This document shows positions 1 through 10,484 of a stretch of 64,000 bases of DNA, in pieces. Location of the stretch: assembly GCF_000801105.2 (NCBI RefSeq), contig NC_079519.1, positions 33,269,288 to 33,333,287 of the forward strand, given 5' to 3'. Position 1 is the stretch's first letter. Each line of letters begins with the position of its first letter. The notes below the pieces were generated by a model. It searched no databases and was not told where the DNA came from. It saw only the letters and a list, made by a program, of their open reading frames with translations. The translations under genes were made by a program, and so were the position numbers. The DNA is from Raphanus sativus. Taxonomy: Eukaryota; Streptophyta; Magnoliopsida; Brassicales; Brassicaceae.

Positions 1-344
1 GCCGAGATAAGTAAAATCTCAATAAACCCATTTGATCATTTCATCATTCAGGGGGGAAATCGGTTCAACCGGATCAAAGAATTTCGTTCTTTCTAATAAG
101 TTAGAAGCTCAAAACCCCTGTGAAATGGGCTGACTGGCTCAACAAGTCTCTATAGCCCTTATGGTTACTTCTCATTAGATCATATCCTTATTGGATATCT
201 GCACTTGTCTTTTGTTTTCTTTTGAGAGAAATATGCATCACAAACACTTGTGCTTCGGTTCTTTGTTAGTAACCTTCCACAAAATAAATGGACGTGTTTA
301 TCTAGTAGTAGTGTCTAGGATGATAATATGATTATACTAACATG

Positions 345-1325
345 TGACGGGAACGGGTACAGGAAACAGGGACGGGAACGGGGACGGAAAACGGCAAACT
401 TAAAATTTATAGATACGGGTACGGCATAGATACGGCGATCAAATTATAAGAAAATATAAAAATATCCATAGGTTAAATATTAAAGTCTGAAACATAAGTT
501 TTAACAGAAGCAAACACACTTGCTCAAAATACTAGACACCAACAGAAACAGTAGCAAACACACTTGATCAAAATACTAGAAAGAAACAGCAGCAAACACA
601 CTTGATCAAAATACTAAACAACAACAGAATTAGCAGAGCCACTACCACCATTTTCAGTTTGAGAATTCATCTTCTTTATCTATAGAAAATCACAAAAAAC
701 ATATGATACATCAAGTGAAAGCAGAAACATATAAACTGACAGACACAAAAAAAACACAGAAAAAAAAAACAGAAACATTGTATATGATATGAATTATTTT
801 CGTGTGACAAGATTACAAGAAGAAGGTAAAGAAAATGCTTACGTGTTTTGCTTGTGATATAAACAACAAAGAGACAAGAAGGGAAGGAAAGTGGGTATGT
901 GTTCTGCTTGCTGATATCACAGACAGAGATGGTCCATGGTCGAGACTCTGAGTGTCAAAGAGAAAGAAGAAGATGGAAGTGCAAGAGACTAAAGTGAGAG
1001 TGGAAGAATCGAAGAGCTATTATTATTTTTAATTACAACTTTGATCTTTTCAAAATTAATAGAATAAACACATTAAAAGTTAAAAACATATATGACTTAT
1101 TTTTTTACACTTCTTAACACAAAAAGTCAAATGGATATGTCTAGTTTCTGCAGAAACGTTTCCGAGACGTCTCTTTCTCTGAACAAATCCCGTACCCGGT
1201 GAGTCTTGACGTCCCGGGTTCACGTCACACATATTGGGGACGTTTCCTAGGCGTACCCGAGACGTCCCCGTCCCCCCGACGAACCCGATACGTGAGACGG
1301 CACCAACTTGGAGTACCCGTGCAAC
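345..1325. repeat. Region bounded by inverted GC-rich 'GGGACGGG' clusters
   Basis: The left cluster (about 345-435) is rich in GGGACGGG, GGGTACGG and GGAACGGG words. The right cluster (about 1185-1325) is rich in the reverse complements CCCGTCCCC, CGTACCCG and GACGTCCC. They enclose about 750 bp of AT-rich DNA. Subterminal clusters of short words in opposite orientation are typical of non-autonomous plant DNA transposons, particularly hAT types. I could not fix exact ends or a target duplication, so the boundaries are approximate and the element class is inferred. Confidence 0.35.
509..628. repeat. Three tandem copies of a ~40-bp unit
   Basis: A unit beginning AGCAAACACACTTG and continuing CTCAAAATACTA or ATCAAAATACTA starts at 509, 553 and 591, with spacings of 44 and 38 bp. 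It lies inside the region bounded by the inverted GC-rich clusters and looks like an internal minisatellite of that element. Confidence 0.75.
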
Positions 1326-2096
1326 CTAGGAGCAAGTGTTTTCTGGTAATCAAAAACTATTTGCTTAATTTGTGAATCATATAACTGATCTTTGCTGCCT
1401 TGATTCTCCGAAACTGTCCATGCGTTTAGTTTTGTAGGTTCTGATCCTGCGTTTAGGTTTTTTTTTTTTTTTAGCAAAAAAAAAAAACTCGCCCCTCTCT
1501 TGAAGCTTTTGTTCTTTGGACAATCTCGCTTTACTTGAAAATCTGTTCCAAGAATGACTTTAAGGGACTTTTACCAACATTGGCATTAGCAATTTCTTGA
1601 GGGACTTGTGATGATGCAGCAAGCATGTCTCTGAACATTTTGAGCATTTTCCATCACTACCAGAAGATGTCAACAAAACAGATTCTTCAAGTTCAGAACT
1701 AGAGCTCTGTTTTACTCGTATATACCATCTCTTGGATAAGATCCAGTTTGTGCTGTGATTTGAGCATGAGCCATTACTTCTTCTGAAGTTAAAACAAAAA
1801 AAATAGAAAAGTTTTTCTTTTATCAAAAATAATGAAACTTCTTTGAAACGCAATAATAGTGTGTGTTCTCTAGGTTTCTATTTGCGTACTTGGTGCATTT
1901 GCCCTCTGATTGTTTTCGCAAATCGCACGGTATGCTCATTTGTTTGATTGCTTATGGACAAATTAAATTAATACAAATCTGTTGACTATTTTTTTTTTTT
2001 ATAAAATAAGATCAATCACATGCGTTGTCTCTCTTAGGCACGTATATATAAAGTATTGAATAAGAATTCTTGTTCTACACAATCGTCACTAAGCTT
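1326..2096. other. Intergenic, no recognised gene
   Basis: The stretch holds a T-run/A-run pair joined by AGC at about 1456-1488. A minus-strand exon-like stretch (about 1560-1800) keeps a reading frame but matches nothing I recognise and could be a captured gene fragment. The 3' flank of the downstream minus-strand thioesterase gene lies at the right end. Confidence 0.3.
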
Positions 2097-3719
2097 TTAA
2101 GGACGCAACGTCTCCTTCGTTTTGCGGTTAAATCTTTTTTGTTGGGAATAGGAAGACGGCTGGTTTTGGAGATAAGGTACAACGTATGTGGCGACATCGA
2201 GATTCGCCATAATGATGTGCTTGCCTTTTACACTAACAAACTTCACTTTTCCAGCATCATCCAGTGTTTTCAGACCAATCCAATCTTCTGTATATAGCTG
2301 TGTCTGTTGAGCTGAGAGAAGAGGTTTGAATGCACCATCCGGGTAAAACCCGAACCAAGATGAATCTTGTGGGACAATAACCTTATCATCTTCAAACTGT
2401 TAAAACAAAGCAGAATCGTCAAGAAAGGATTTATTTGATTAAAGTAGAGTATGGTATTTGAGATTGAACCTTGACAAGAACCAAGTTGTGTAAGCTGGTG
2501 AAACGGTCTTTGTAAGTGAAGTTTCTCTGGTTTGGTATCTCATTGTTTAGCTTAGGTAGATATTTGGACTTTTCCAGGTACCTTTTTATTTCCTGAGAAA
2601 CCAAAAACAAAGATTCTGTTAAAATCTAATTAAAAAAAAACTAACTATTTTGGGATTATAAATAAGTATCTAAGAATTTGTAAATTATCTGAATTATTAA
2701 TAAAGAAACTCCAATAGGGATGTTTTGTATAGTTTTGTAGCTTTGTTCAAAGTTTAATTAGTATTACCATTTACAATATTGAGTTAACTTACAGTAGGGA
2801 TTTTGAGATAACCACTAGGAGCAAGATGATCCTGCAGTCATTAAAAAGTTTAATTAATCCCTGGTTAAGGAGGATTTTAATCATGTTATATCGATACAAA
2901 GATAAAGAACGATATATATATTTACTTGAATGAAGTCGCTATAGATTTCTGACTTGATCAGCTTATCTGCTATTTCACAGAATGATCCATTCTTCACCCC
3001 AAAAAGACAAAAAAAAAAAGAATAACAGAAAAATACTGTCATTGATTGTATAAAAAATCAAATCATTTTAAGAGATTTAGAGATAAAAAGAAAATAAGAA
3101 AAGCTTACACCACACATAGGAACAGAGGAGATTCCAGCATGAGGACCTGCTAAAGATATATAGTTGAAGACCGGAGGTCCACCATCGCAGAACTCAATCA
3201 AGCCTCTAGCCACTAGATTCCCCTGTTCCACAGTTCATCATCATTATCATCAATCATCCACGAAAATAAAACTGATTTCCCTGGTTTTTCTTCCCAAGAA
3301 AGTATATATCAAGAACCTGGGATCTTCCAACGATGTTGTATCCTTGACGCAACTCTTTCATTTGTTTCACCTTCTCACACACTATTTCCGCTTGTTTCAT
3401 AAGTGGCATGAACCATGAATCGCATTTTCCATTTCCAACTTCTCTGGATTCGATAACAATTGGGTCAAACCAAATTCATAATCATAAGATAACAGCAAAT
3501 AAAAAGATAATAGAGTGTTATGTGGATTTACATGCAATATCCAGGAGAACCAGAGAGGTTGGTAAGAAGCTGTGTGAAGTTAGCTTCTTGACCCTGAGAA
3601 CAAGAAGCTGCAATTCCATGAAGCACTATAAACGGTACTGAAACAGAGACTTGAACCAAGGCTAAGAATACAAGCGCCACCACCGCAAGTCCACACCGCT
3701 TCTTCCCCATAGAAAACAT
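2097..3719 (-). CDS. Palmitoyl-protein thioesterase (PPT1-like, alpha/beta hydrolase)
   Basis: The product should remove palmitate from S-acylated proteins, as lysosomal or vacuolar PPT1 enzymes do. Spliced on the minus strand, the gene begins [10 protein letters not shown] with a hydrophobic signal segment (residues about 9-28), followed by [13 protein letters not shown]. The nucleophile motif GRSQGN is split across an exon junction near 3285. [13 protein letters not shown] follows, then DDKVIVP and [10 protein letters not shown], then the C-terminal [11 protein letters not shown] and KGKHIIM. These supply the expected Ser, Asp and His of the triad. About seven exons can be joined in frame with GT-AG borders: exon 1 is 3719-3532 and the stop is at 2097-2099. 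Length (about 300 residues) fits the family. The nearest gene to the right is an ERF gene. In Arabidopsis PPT genes sit beside ERF6 on chromosome 4. Exon borders are my reading and have not been tested against transcripts. Confidence 0.87.
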
Positions 3720-4845
3720 GAAAGTTGCGATTGGCGTTTATGTTTTTGTTTATGTTGTTTCCAAGAACTTTTGAGATGGGAATATATGTAGGCGTAAACT
3801 GAAACCAGTTGACCATTCATTGCAATATACATACAGCATTTAATGTATTCACATTAGCTGGTATACACATGTATACAAACGATAAGTGTATATCAAGTCA
3901 AAGGTCACGTTTTAGTTCATGTACTCAGATATGTCACAATCTACTTATAAATAGAACTCAAGCATTATGTAAATTATATGATCAAGAAAATATTACTTTC
4001 TTTATTCTCATAAATCCTATATTAAGCAGATTATAAAATCTTATTAACTAAAATTTATAATTTTGAGCCAATAAACCTACAAAATGTGAAAATCTACATA
4101 TAAAACTCGTGGTTTAAATTAACTTACAGGTCATCCAAGGCCGGCCTTTGACTAATTTTAGCTACAGAATGTGAACTAGAGTAAAACCTTAGGATATAAG
4201 ACAGCATCTCTGCCCATATCAAATCCATAACCAAACAACTGTCTGGATGATTACGAGTTTCCAATACTAATTACTAATTACACACAGAAATCAGCAGTGT
4301 GAACTCAAAGAAGATGAGAGCTGCCTTGAGAAGAAACAAGAACACAATTTTTTCAGCAAGTTCACACCATTATCTCTACACTCACTACCGTCAACAATCA
4401 TTTTAAATCTTTTTTTTTTTACATTTTTTTAGGTCCAAAGAATATACTCCAAGCTGGAAATTTTCAGGCACTACTGTCTTCTGTTTCCATGGGGATACTA
4501 TATTAAGTTCTTGGTGAATAGTGATCATGATAGCTGCTCTCGTTATCTAAAGACTGCTTCAACAAGTATTAAGGAGATGAGTAGGTAGGTTCCTGGAGGA
4601 GCTCACCGGCAACTCGTACTTGTTTGTCTTGAAGATGTAACTGATTCTAAACCTCTTTTGGATCTATTCTAAATCTATAATTTTATTTATGTTCATTAAT
4701 CTTTTCAGCATAAACCTCTTTTGGATCCTACTACTATGAGAGAAACTAAGGTGTCAGTAGAAATGGAATTAGATTGAGATTTTTCAAAACTTATTTCTCT
4801 TTGAAGATAAACATGACAACATATATCTTATTAATGTTGACTACA
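3720..4845. other. Intergenic, upstream of the thioesterase gene
   Basis: This is AT-rich spacer with no reading frame I can support. The thioesterase promoter should lie at the left edge, with a TATA-like run at about 3782-3790 on the opposite strand. Nothing else is recognised. Confidence 0.4.
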
Positions 4846-4849
4846 GATG

Positions 4850-5240
4850 GATTCCATCCACTTATGAGAGATATGGTAATTTAGGGTACAAAGCGAAGAG
4901 GTGTTTCCTTCCTTCTAAGTCCCGGCATGATTCAACATTTGTGTCAAATAAAGTTGATATCGTCGCGGAGATACCTATTGACCTTATCTTGCAGCAAAGT
5001 GATAATACTACATCTTCTTCGTCACCAACTATCCAACTGGACACTGAAAACAGTTTGCTTACTACCTCAGAATATGCTGCCCTGCCCATGTGTTTCATAA
5101 TCTTACCAAAGAGATGGAATGTTTCTCCGTACCTGACATCAACCCTACCTTGCAACCTGTTTTGGAAGCTACTCACCAGCTTCCTTTGCTCCTTCAAGTG
5201 CTACTATTTCCTCTTCTTCTTATTTTCAGCATGATGATAA
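4850..5240 (+). pseudogene. Decayed LINE ORF1 zinc-knuckle fragment
   Basis: Plus-strand translation from about 4850 reads DYRWIPSTYERYGNLGYKAK, then RCFLPSKSRHDS. This has the layout of the gag-like ORF1 of plant LINEs (DUF4283 plus zinc knuckle), where the usual pattern is W-x-P-x-x-C-x-x-C-x-x-x-G-H-x-x-x-x-C. Two cysteines and the histidine are replaced here and only the last cysteine remains. The following VDIVAEIPIDLILQQ and a Ser/Thr-rich stretch fit the linker after the knuckle. No ORF2 follows. I read it as a dead fragment; assignment is by pattern only. Confidence 0.45.
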
Positions 5241-5721
5241 GGCTGCTTCGCCTAGTACTTTCAACATTTTATATATATTATTAGATTCACAGCCTATTAA
5301 CAATACCAATTATGTAAATTCTTCCACCAAGCATCATTGTTAATAATGAAGTCCGTGAACTTTTAGCTGTTGATTCCTTAACCAAAACATCCTAAGCTCC
5401 TATATTTGAGAGTTTTTCTTGTTTTGCAGTGTTAGGAATTGCGAATGAAGTTGAGATTGAGCTATCTAGCTCGCTGGCGTAGGAGAGACTGTAATTTGCT
5501 AATTACACATAGATCTACTCACGTGCGACTGTGAGGTTGACCAGCTTATCAATTACTACTATATAAACCCCCGGCAGAGACTGAACCGCCCTTCAAATTA
5601 AATTGTTCGGACAGAATCATGGTCATTAATTGTGTGTCTTCAACTCTTATGTATCAAGGTCAACTTTTACAAGTTTGAACTGTAACTATTTTTCATAGTA
5701 ACTTTTTCAACGTGAATAGCA
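5241..5721. other. Intergenic, nothing recognised
   Basis: AT-rich spacer between the LINE fragment and the Helitron. No gene or repeat boundary is seen. Confidence 0.4.
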
Positions 5722-6360
5722 TCTATCTTATTAAAACAGAAACATTCTATTGGACCTAACATTTATTTTGTAACTTTTTAAATTAAATACACTTTTATAC
5801 TTTATAGTTAAATCTACATTAAATCACTAATGTTTCTTTCTTTATACTACTATTCATGTTTCCAAACAATATACTTATACTATTATCAATGTTTCCAAAC
5901 AATATATTTTTATACTACTATTAGTGTTTCCAAACAATACAATAATTAATCTTATTTATTTTATATCTATCATTTTCTCTTTAAAATTTTGTAGAAATGT
6001 CATAATTTTATAAATTGAAAATAATGAACTTTAAAATTTGGATTATAAGATTACAAATTATGAAATTATTACAATTTAAATCCAATTAGATTACATATCG
6101 GTCATCCATCAGTTCAATCGGTTATTTTCGGGTTTTACTGATTTTTTTTAATATGAATATTTTAAAAACCTAAATTGAATTGTCAGATCTCCGGATTAAC
6201 CGGTATAATCATAATCGGGTTGAATTTAAAAACACTGATTTAAATGCAAAAATATTTTAAATACATACTCTTTGAAAATTACCAAAATATTTGTTAAGTT
6301 ATTAGTGAAATTTTTCATCGTAAAATATTCCGCGCTTCCAAAGCGCGGGTCAAAATCTAG
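5722..6360 (+). mobile_element. Small non-autonomous Helitron
   Basis: The element starts TCTATCTTATTAAAACAG. It ends with a GC hairpin (CGCGC-TTCCAAA-GCGCG, about 6331-6347), an eight-base spacer and CTAG. The flanks are A (5721) and T (6361). This is the Helitron signature: TC start, hairpin 8-12 bases before CTRR, insertion between A and T, and no target duplication. The 639-bp interior is AT-rich with no coding capacity, so it would need rolling-circle proteins from elsewhere. Its last 17 bases match the Helitron-like end at 53.64 kb. Confidence 0.85.
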
Positions 6361-6590
6361 TTGAATGATAAAGGTTGAATCATTCTGATTTTTTTCGGGC
6401 CAAAATTCTGGTTTCTTCTAGGATGAAATAACACACAAACCGGTTCTCCGGTCTTCACAAAATAAAACAACGTACTAGTATTAAAAAAATGAACAAATAG
6501 AAATAAGTCAAAAATATAAACATACGTATTGACTTATATTCCTTTTTTAATCTCATGCACCTACGTACACCGCCAACACTAAAAAAAAAA

Positions 6591-7424
6591 TCAAACAACG
6601 GTCAACTGCGAATAACTAAACGACGGATGAGGAGATAACGGCGACAGAATCGGAAAGTTAAGAAACCCCGTCAAGTCCCAGTCATACAACTCCGTCAAGT
6701 CTGACTTCACAAACGGGAAAGCCTCTTTGTCGTTAACGTCCTGTTCCGTCTTCAACACTTTCTTTACCACAGTCACATCCTCGAAGTCTCTCTTTCGTTT
6801 CTTCTCGCCGTCGGCGTCGGAGCGTGACTTCCACTTGCCAACCTCGAGCGGGAAATTGAGAATGGCCTTCGATCCTCGAAGTCTAAACGCTGCTTGGTCG
6901 TAAGCTCTAGCCGCTTCGATCGCGGTATCAAACGTCCCGAGCCAGATGCGAGATCCGCGTTTGTTCGGGTCGCGAATCTCAGCCGCGAATTTCCCCCACG
7001 GTCTTTGTCTCACTCCTCTGTAATGCTTCTTCGCTTCCTCGATCGGTTTAGTAACTTCCGGTTGGGGATTAAATTGAATCCACTCGGTTTTGGCTGGTAC
7101 GGAGATCTTCAGCGGCGGTTTTCGGTTCGATTGAGTTTGAATCTCCGGTTCGAATTGATTTCCGGTTTGATTAGTCGGTTTAAAATCGAATTCAAATTGG
7201 CTCGAACTCAAGTCTATGAATCTCGGCGTCGACAGATCGATGATTTCGGGTTCACTCTCGATCAGGGATCCGAAGATGATCGTAGGAGAAGAATCGGAGC
7301 TAGACTCCGTCGCTGCTGCTGCTGATTCGTGTATCATCCATCGATCCGAAGCCACGGGAGAGAGCTCGTCAAATAGATGATTCTCGATGAACCTAAGTGC
7401 AGAAGCTTCGCTAGGATTGGTCAT
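6591..7424 (-). CDS. ERF6: AP2/ERF transcription factor, ERF group IX (ERF6-like)
   Basis: This intronless 277-residue protein is a nuclear ethylene-response-factor activator acting in stress, ethylene and immune signalling. The AP2/ERF DNA-binding domain spans residues about 134-192 ([19 protein letters not shown], then WLGTF and RAYDQAAF), with the Ala and Asp that favour GCC-box binding. A basic NLS-like KKRKR is at 208-212. The C-terminal SPLSP (261-265) corresponds to the Ser-Pro sites phosphorylated by MPK3/MPK6 in Arabidopsis ERF6. The N-terminal Ser-rich block, [20 protein letters not shown] and the LTVV end fit ERF6 better than ERF5 by memory. Synteny would predict ERF5 next to ERF2, so the exact paralogue needs a tree. 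A TATA-like run lies about 120 bp upstream (about 7541-7552). The ATG gives the full family N-terminus. Confidence 0.93.
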   Translation of the reverse strand: MTNPSEASALRFIENHLFDELSPVASDRWMIHESAAAATESSSDSSPTIIFGSLIESEPEIIDLSTPRFIDLSSSQFEFDFKPTNQTGNQFEPEIQTQSNRKPPLKISVPAKTEWIQFNPQPEVTKPIEEAKKHYRGVRQRPWGKFAAEIRDPNKRGSRIWLGTFDTAIEAARAYDQAAFRLRGSKAILNFPLEVGKWKSRSDADGEKKRKRDFEDVTVVKKVLKTEQDVNDKEAFPFVKSDLTELYDWDLTGFLNFPILSPLSPHPSFSYSQLTVV

Positions 7425-7979
7425 TGATTTTTATTTTTTTTCAGTTCAAAGCTCAGGTAAAGATTAAAGTCTTGAGACCGAAGAATAAAAGGAGAAGGAA
7501 GAGGAAGATGATTTGAGTAGAGAAGAGGAGTGGAAACATATGTATATATAGTATTCACGATGACCCACTTGGGGTTTACCATTTCTTTGTCTTCAAGTGG
7601 ACTTTTTCAATGTGTGATTCTTATTAAATTTGAATTAAATCAAACCAGAAGGGCCATGGAACCATCCTGCTTTTGTCTATTGTTTCAAAATACTACTATA
7701 TAATAATACCATATAATGAGAGGTAAGGTGTAAAAGGGAGCACCACTTGATCGCGTTTCGTGGACTTTGAGCCGTTGGATTGGATTATTCATCTAGTCGG
7801 CATTGTGGTGGTTCTCTTGTTTTGGCATGGCTACTACATGTTCCTAGACGATTTACAAACCACTGCATATTTTTGTAACGCATCCATCCGCACATCGATG
7901 TTCATGTGTGTATATTCGATTTTTACCAAACCGGAGCTGGCTACTTGGCTGTGGAAAGAAACCCGTATCGTTCATTATG

Positions 7980-8027
7980 GCTTCCAGAAGTTTTTTTTTT
8001 TTTTTTGCTAAAATGCTTTCAGAAGTT
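7980..8027 (-). repeat. Micro-retroinsertion: T-run + GCTAAAAT between 13-bp repeats
   Basis: GCTTCCAGAAGTT (7980-7992) and GCTTTCAGAAGTT (8015-8027) match at 12 of 13 bases. They enclose 22 bp consisting of a T-run followed by GCTAAAAT. Read on the minus strand, the insert is TTTTAGC plus poly-A. That is the same tail found on the plus strand at 13.37 and 13.68 kb. Confidence 0.7.
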
Positions 8028-9123
8028 GCAATCAATTTCTTAGGACTTTCTCGACAATCGGTCCGCGCTATGTTGAATTTTGTGGAACAATCGTATCATT
8101 AGTTAACTTCATTTTCCAAATAATCCAAAAAATTAAAAGGAACCGGAATTTTCTTTTTCTTGTAATAAAGTTTTGATAAGGAAGTTAATGATATGCTCTT
8201 TATTTTGCATGGGAGTTCATAGGATGAGCCTCCATCTTTGTTATCTCACATCGATTAATTATTCTTTCATAATCCTAAACTATCCACTATGACAAATCGT
8301 GCAACATATGGAGTTAAAAAAATGTAGAGAAAGATTCAATATTTTCGCAATCACGTATTTACCTCAGACTCAAAATACAAAGGCAAATAATTTTTGCACG
8401 AGTGCTTGGTGTCAACCATCCTAAAAAATCACTTGTTTGACTTACAGAATATTGATTGAGTATGTTCTTTTGATGACAAATTACATTTGAACTAATCTTA
8501 ATCTTCTCTCTTGTCTGTTGTACTTACTCTGCCTTAAAAGTGGACCACGTAGTTTATAAAATCAATGTGAACCTACATATATAATAGCAAATCCAATGTG
8601 AAAAGGGAAAATTCGATATCAATATGAAATATTGCAAACAGTTACCAAAAATGTAATGTTAACTGCAAAACTAACTCGGTTAACAAATAAACAATCCATG
8701 CACATCAATTTCACACAACGTTAATTGTTATTAATCAAGAACTAAATACAACGTTAATTTTTTTCTTTCAAAAAGAACAATATACAACCGGCTAACTCGT
8801 ATCAAAATAACTTGTTTTGTAACAAATTATATATTCTATCCCCATTTTTTAGAAAGCAAATAATATATTATCATATACGCGTAATACACATTTGCGAACA
8901 TTGTAATATCCTTCTAGTCTAGAAGTATTTTCGTGGTAAACGCTATCAAATATATAACCAAAGTGATATTGGAAATCATTAAGTCATTATTGTCCAACCA
9001 AACTAATAAAGGTTATGATTAGATTTATGCATGGAGGGTGTAATAAGCAGGACAAGACTCAGAGAGTCAAGTCAAGTCAATGCTTGCGGTTTATTTGTGG
9101 ATGATACAATTATAGTACTATGA

Positions 9124-9168
9124 TATTGACCGGATCTTTAGTACGAAAAAAAAGTATTGACTGGATCT
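9124..9168 (+). repeat. Micro-retroinsertion: TTAGTACG + A-run between 14-bp repeats
   Basis: TATTGACCGGATCT (9124-9137) and TATTGACTGGATCT (9155-9168) differ at one of 14 bases. They flank 17 bp that read TTAGTACGAAAAAAAAG. The structure, a short 3' tag plus A-run within a target duplication, is that of an extremely truncated poly-A retroposon. Confidence 0.65.
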
Positions 9169-9894
9169 GCATGCATGCACCGCCTCAACTGCTTCAATCA
9201 ATTTTGTCTCTTATATGCATGCAGACTTTTATACAGCCACGTGAAAGCATTTACACGGTGCACTAATTGGGTTGAAGAATGAATCAACGAGACAACGAGT
9301 CTCTAGAAAGCCATGTTTTCGCCGGGAAAACTACCTAGCCATGAATATCCCTTTTCCTATAACTCAGTGAGTGTGCGAAGGATTTAGGGGTCTAATAAGA
9401 CAAGTTTTAAAAAGAAACTTATTTATAATTATAATGAAAACCGTTTTCTAAAACGGTATATAATGTTCACCAATACACAAATTTAAACCGTAAAATAATA
9501 CATGTATTATATAAGGAGAAAATATATGGATTTAGAAGGTGAGTTATTCCAATTCTCATTGAAATTTTTTTAAAAAATTATAAACTATTAGATTAGAAAA
9601 TATTTTAAATTTTGAGATTCTAAATAAAATTATATTAATCAGAGTCTGAGACGAATGCTTTTTTTAATACACTATACGCTCGACTCTCCTCAGTGATTAG
9701 AAACATCAATCTAATAACTCTTTTGTCTTTATTCTTGCTATAACAAACCATGAATTTTCAGATCAAAATCATTTTACAGTAAAGGATCAAAGTGTGTATA
9801 TTTTGTATATTGATCTAGTTTCAGTTTCACATAACGGATTGTTTTGATTAATTCAGCTCGAACTGAATTCTATTGTTTATTAGATTGGTTATAG

Positions 9895-10476
9895 TAGGGG
9901 TGGGCACGGAGCGGATATCCGGAATTTTAAGGATATCCGTGATCCGATCCGTGTCTTACAAATATTCGATTTTTCGATCCGATCCGATCCGTAACTTTTC
10001 GGATATCCGGAACATCGGATATCCGCGAATATCCGAATTTTTTCCGGATATCCGATTCGATCCGTAAAAAATAATAAAAAATTAAAAAAAATAAAGAAAA
10101 ATAAAAGAAAAAGAAGAAAATCTGAAATAATAATAATATTTCATTATTTTTTTTATAAAAAATTACATACTTTCAAATTTTTTAATAACTAAATAATTAA
10201 TTTAGTAAATAAAAACATTATAAAACTTATATAAAGATATAAAAGTATGTATATTATATAATTTTATAAACATGTATACATATATATGTATATAACGGAT
10301 CGGATCGGATATCCGTTTCTAAAAATATTAGTATTTGTGATTTGCTTCGTCTTTGACGGATATTGGATTTTAGTATTTGCTTCGATTCGTTAAGTTACGG
10401 ATATTCGGATTTTTCGGATCGAATCGGAACGAATAACGGATCGAATCAAAATTTACGGATATTTTGCCCACCCCTA
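9895..10476. mobile_element. hAT-type MITE with 8-bp target duplication
   Basis: Perfect 12-bp terminal inverted repeats, TAGGGGTGGGCA (9895-9906) and TGCCCACCCCTA (10465-10476), are flanked by a perfect 8-bp duplication GGTTATAG (9887-9894 and 10477-10484). The interior has many GGATATCCG and GATCCGATCCG words at both ends and an AT-rich middle, with no coding capacity. An 8-bp duplication with this terminus is characteristic of hAT elements. The element is 582 bp. Confidence 0.92.
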
Positions 10477-10484
10477 GGTTATAG

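Larger units (their letters stand above)
7425..9886. other. ERF6-like gene promoter side and AT-rich spacer
   Basis: The first few hundred bases upstream of 7424 should hold the ERF6-like promoter and 5' UTR. Beyond that I find no gene. Two micro-insertions with direct repeats (7980-8027 and 9124-9168) are listed separately. An alternating CATGCA run (about 9170-9178) resembles RY/Sph elements, but nothing shows that it works here. Confidence 0.4.

Noticed and set aside
6894..7325. 143-codon plus-strand frame opposite the ERF6-like gene
   Set aside because: It is the antisense shadow of the ERF coding region and has no domain of its own.
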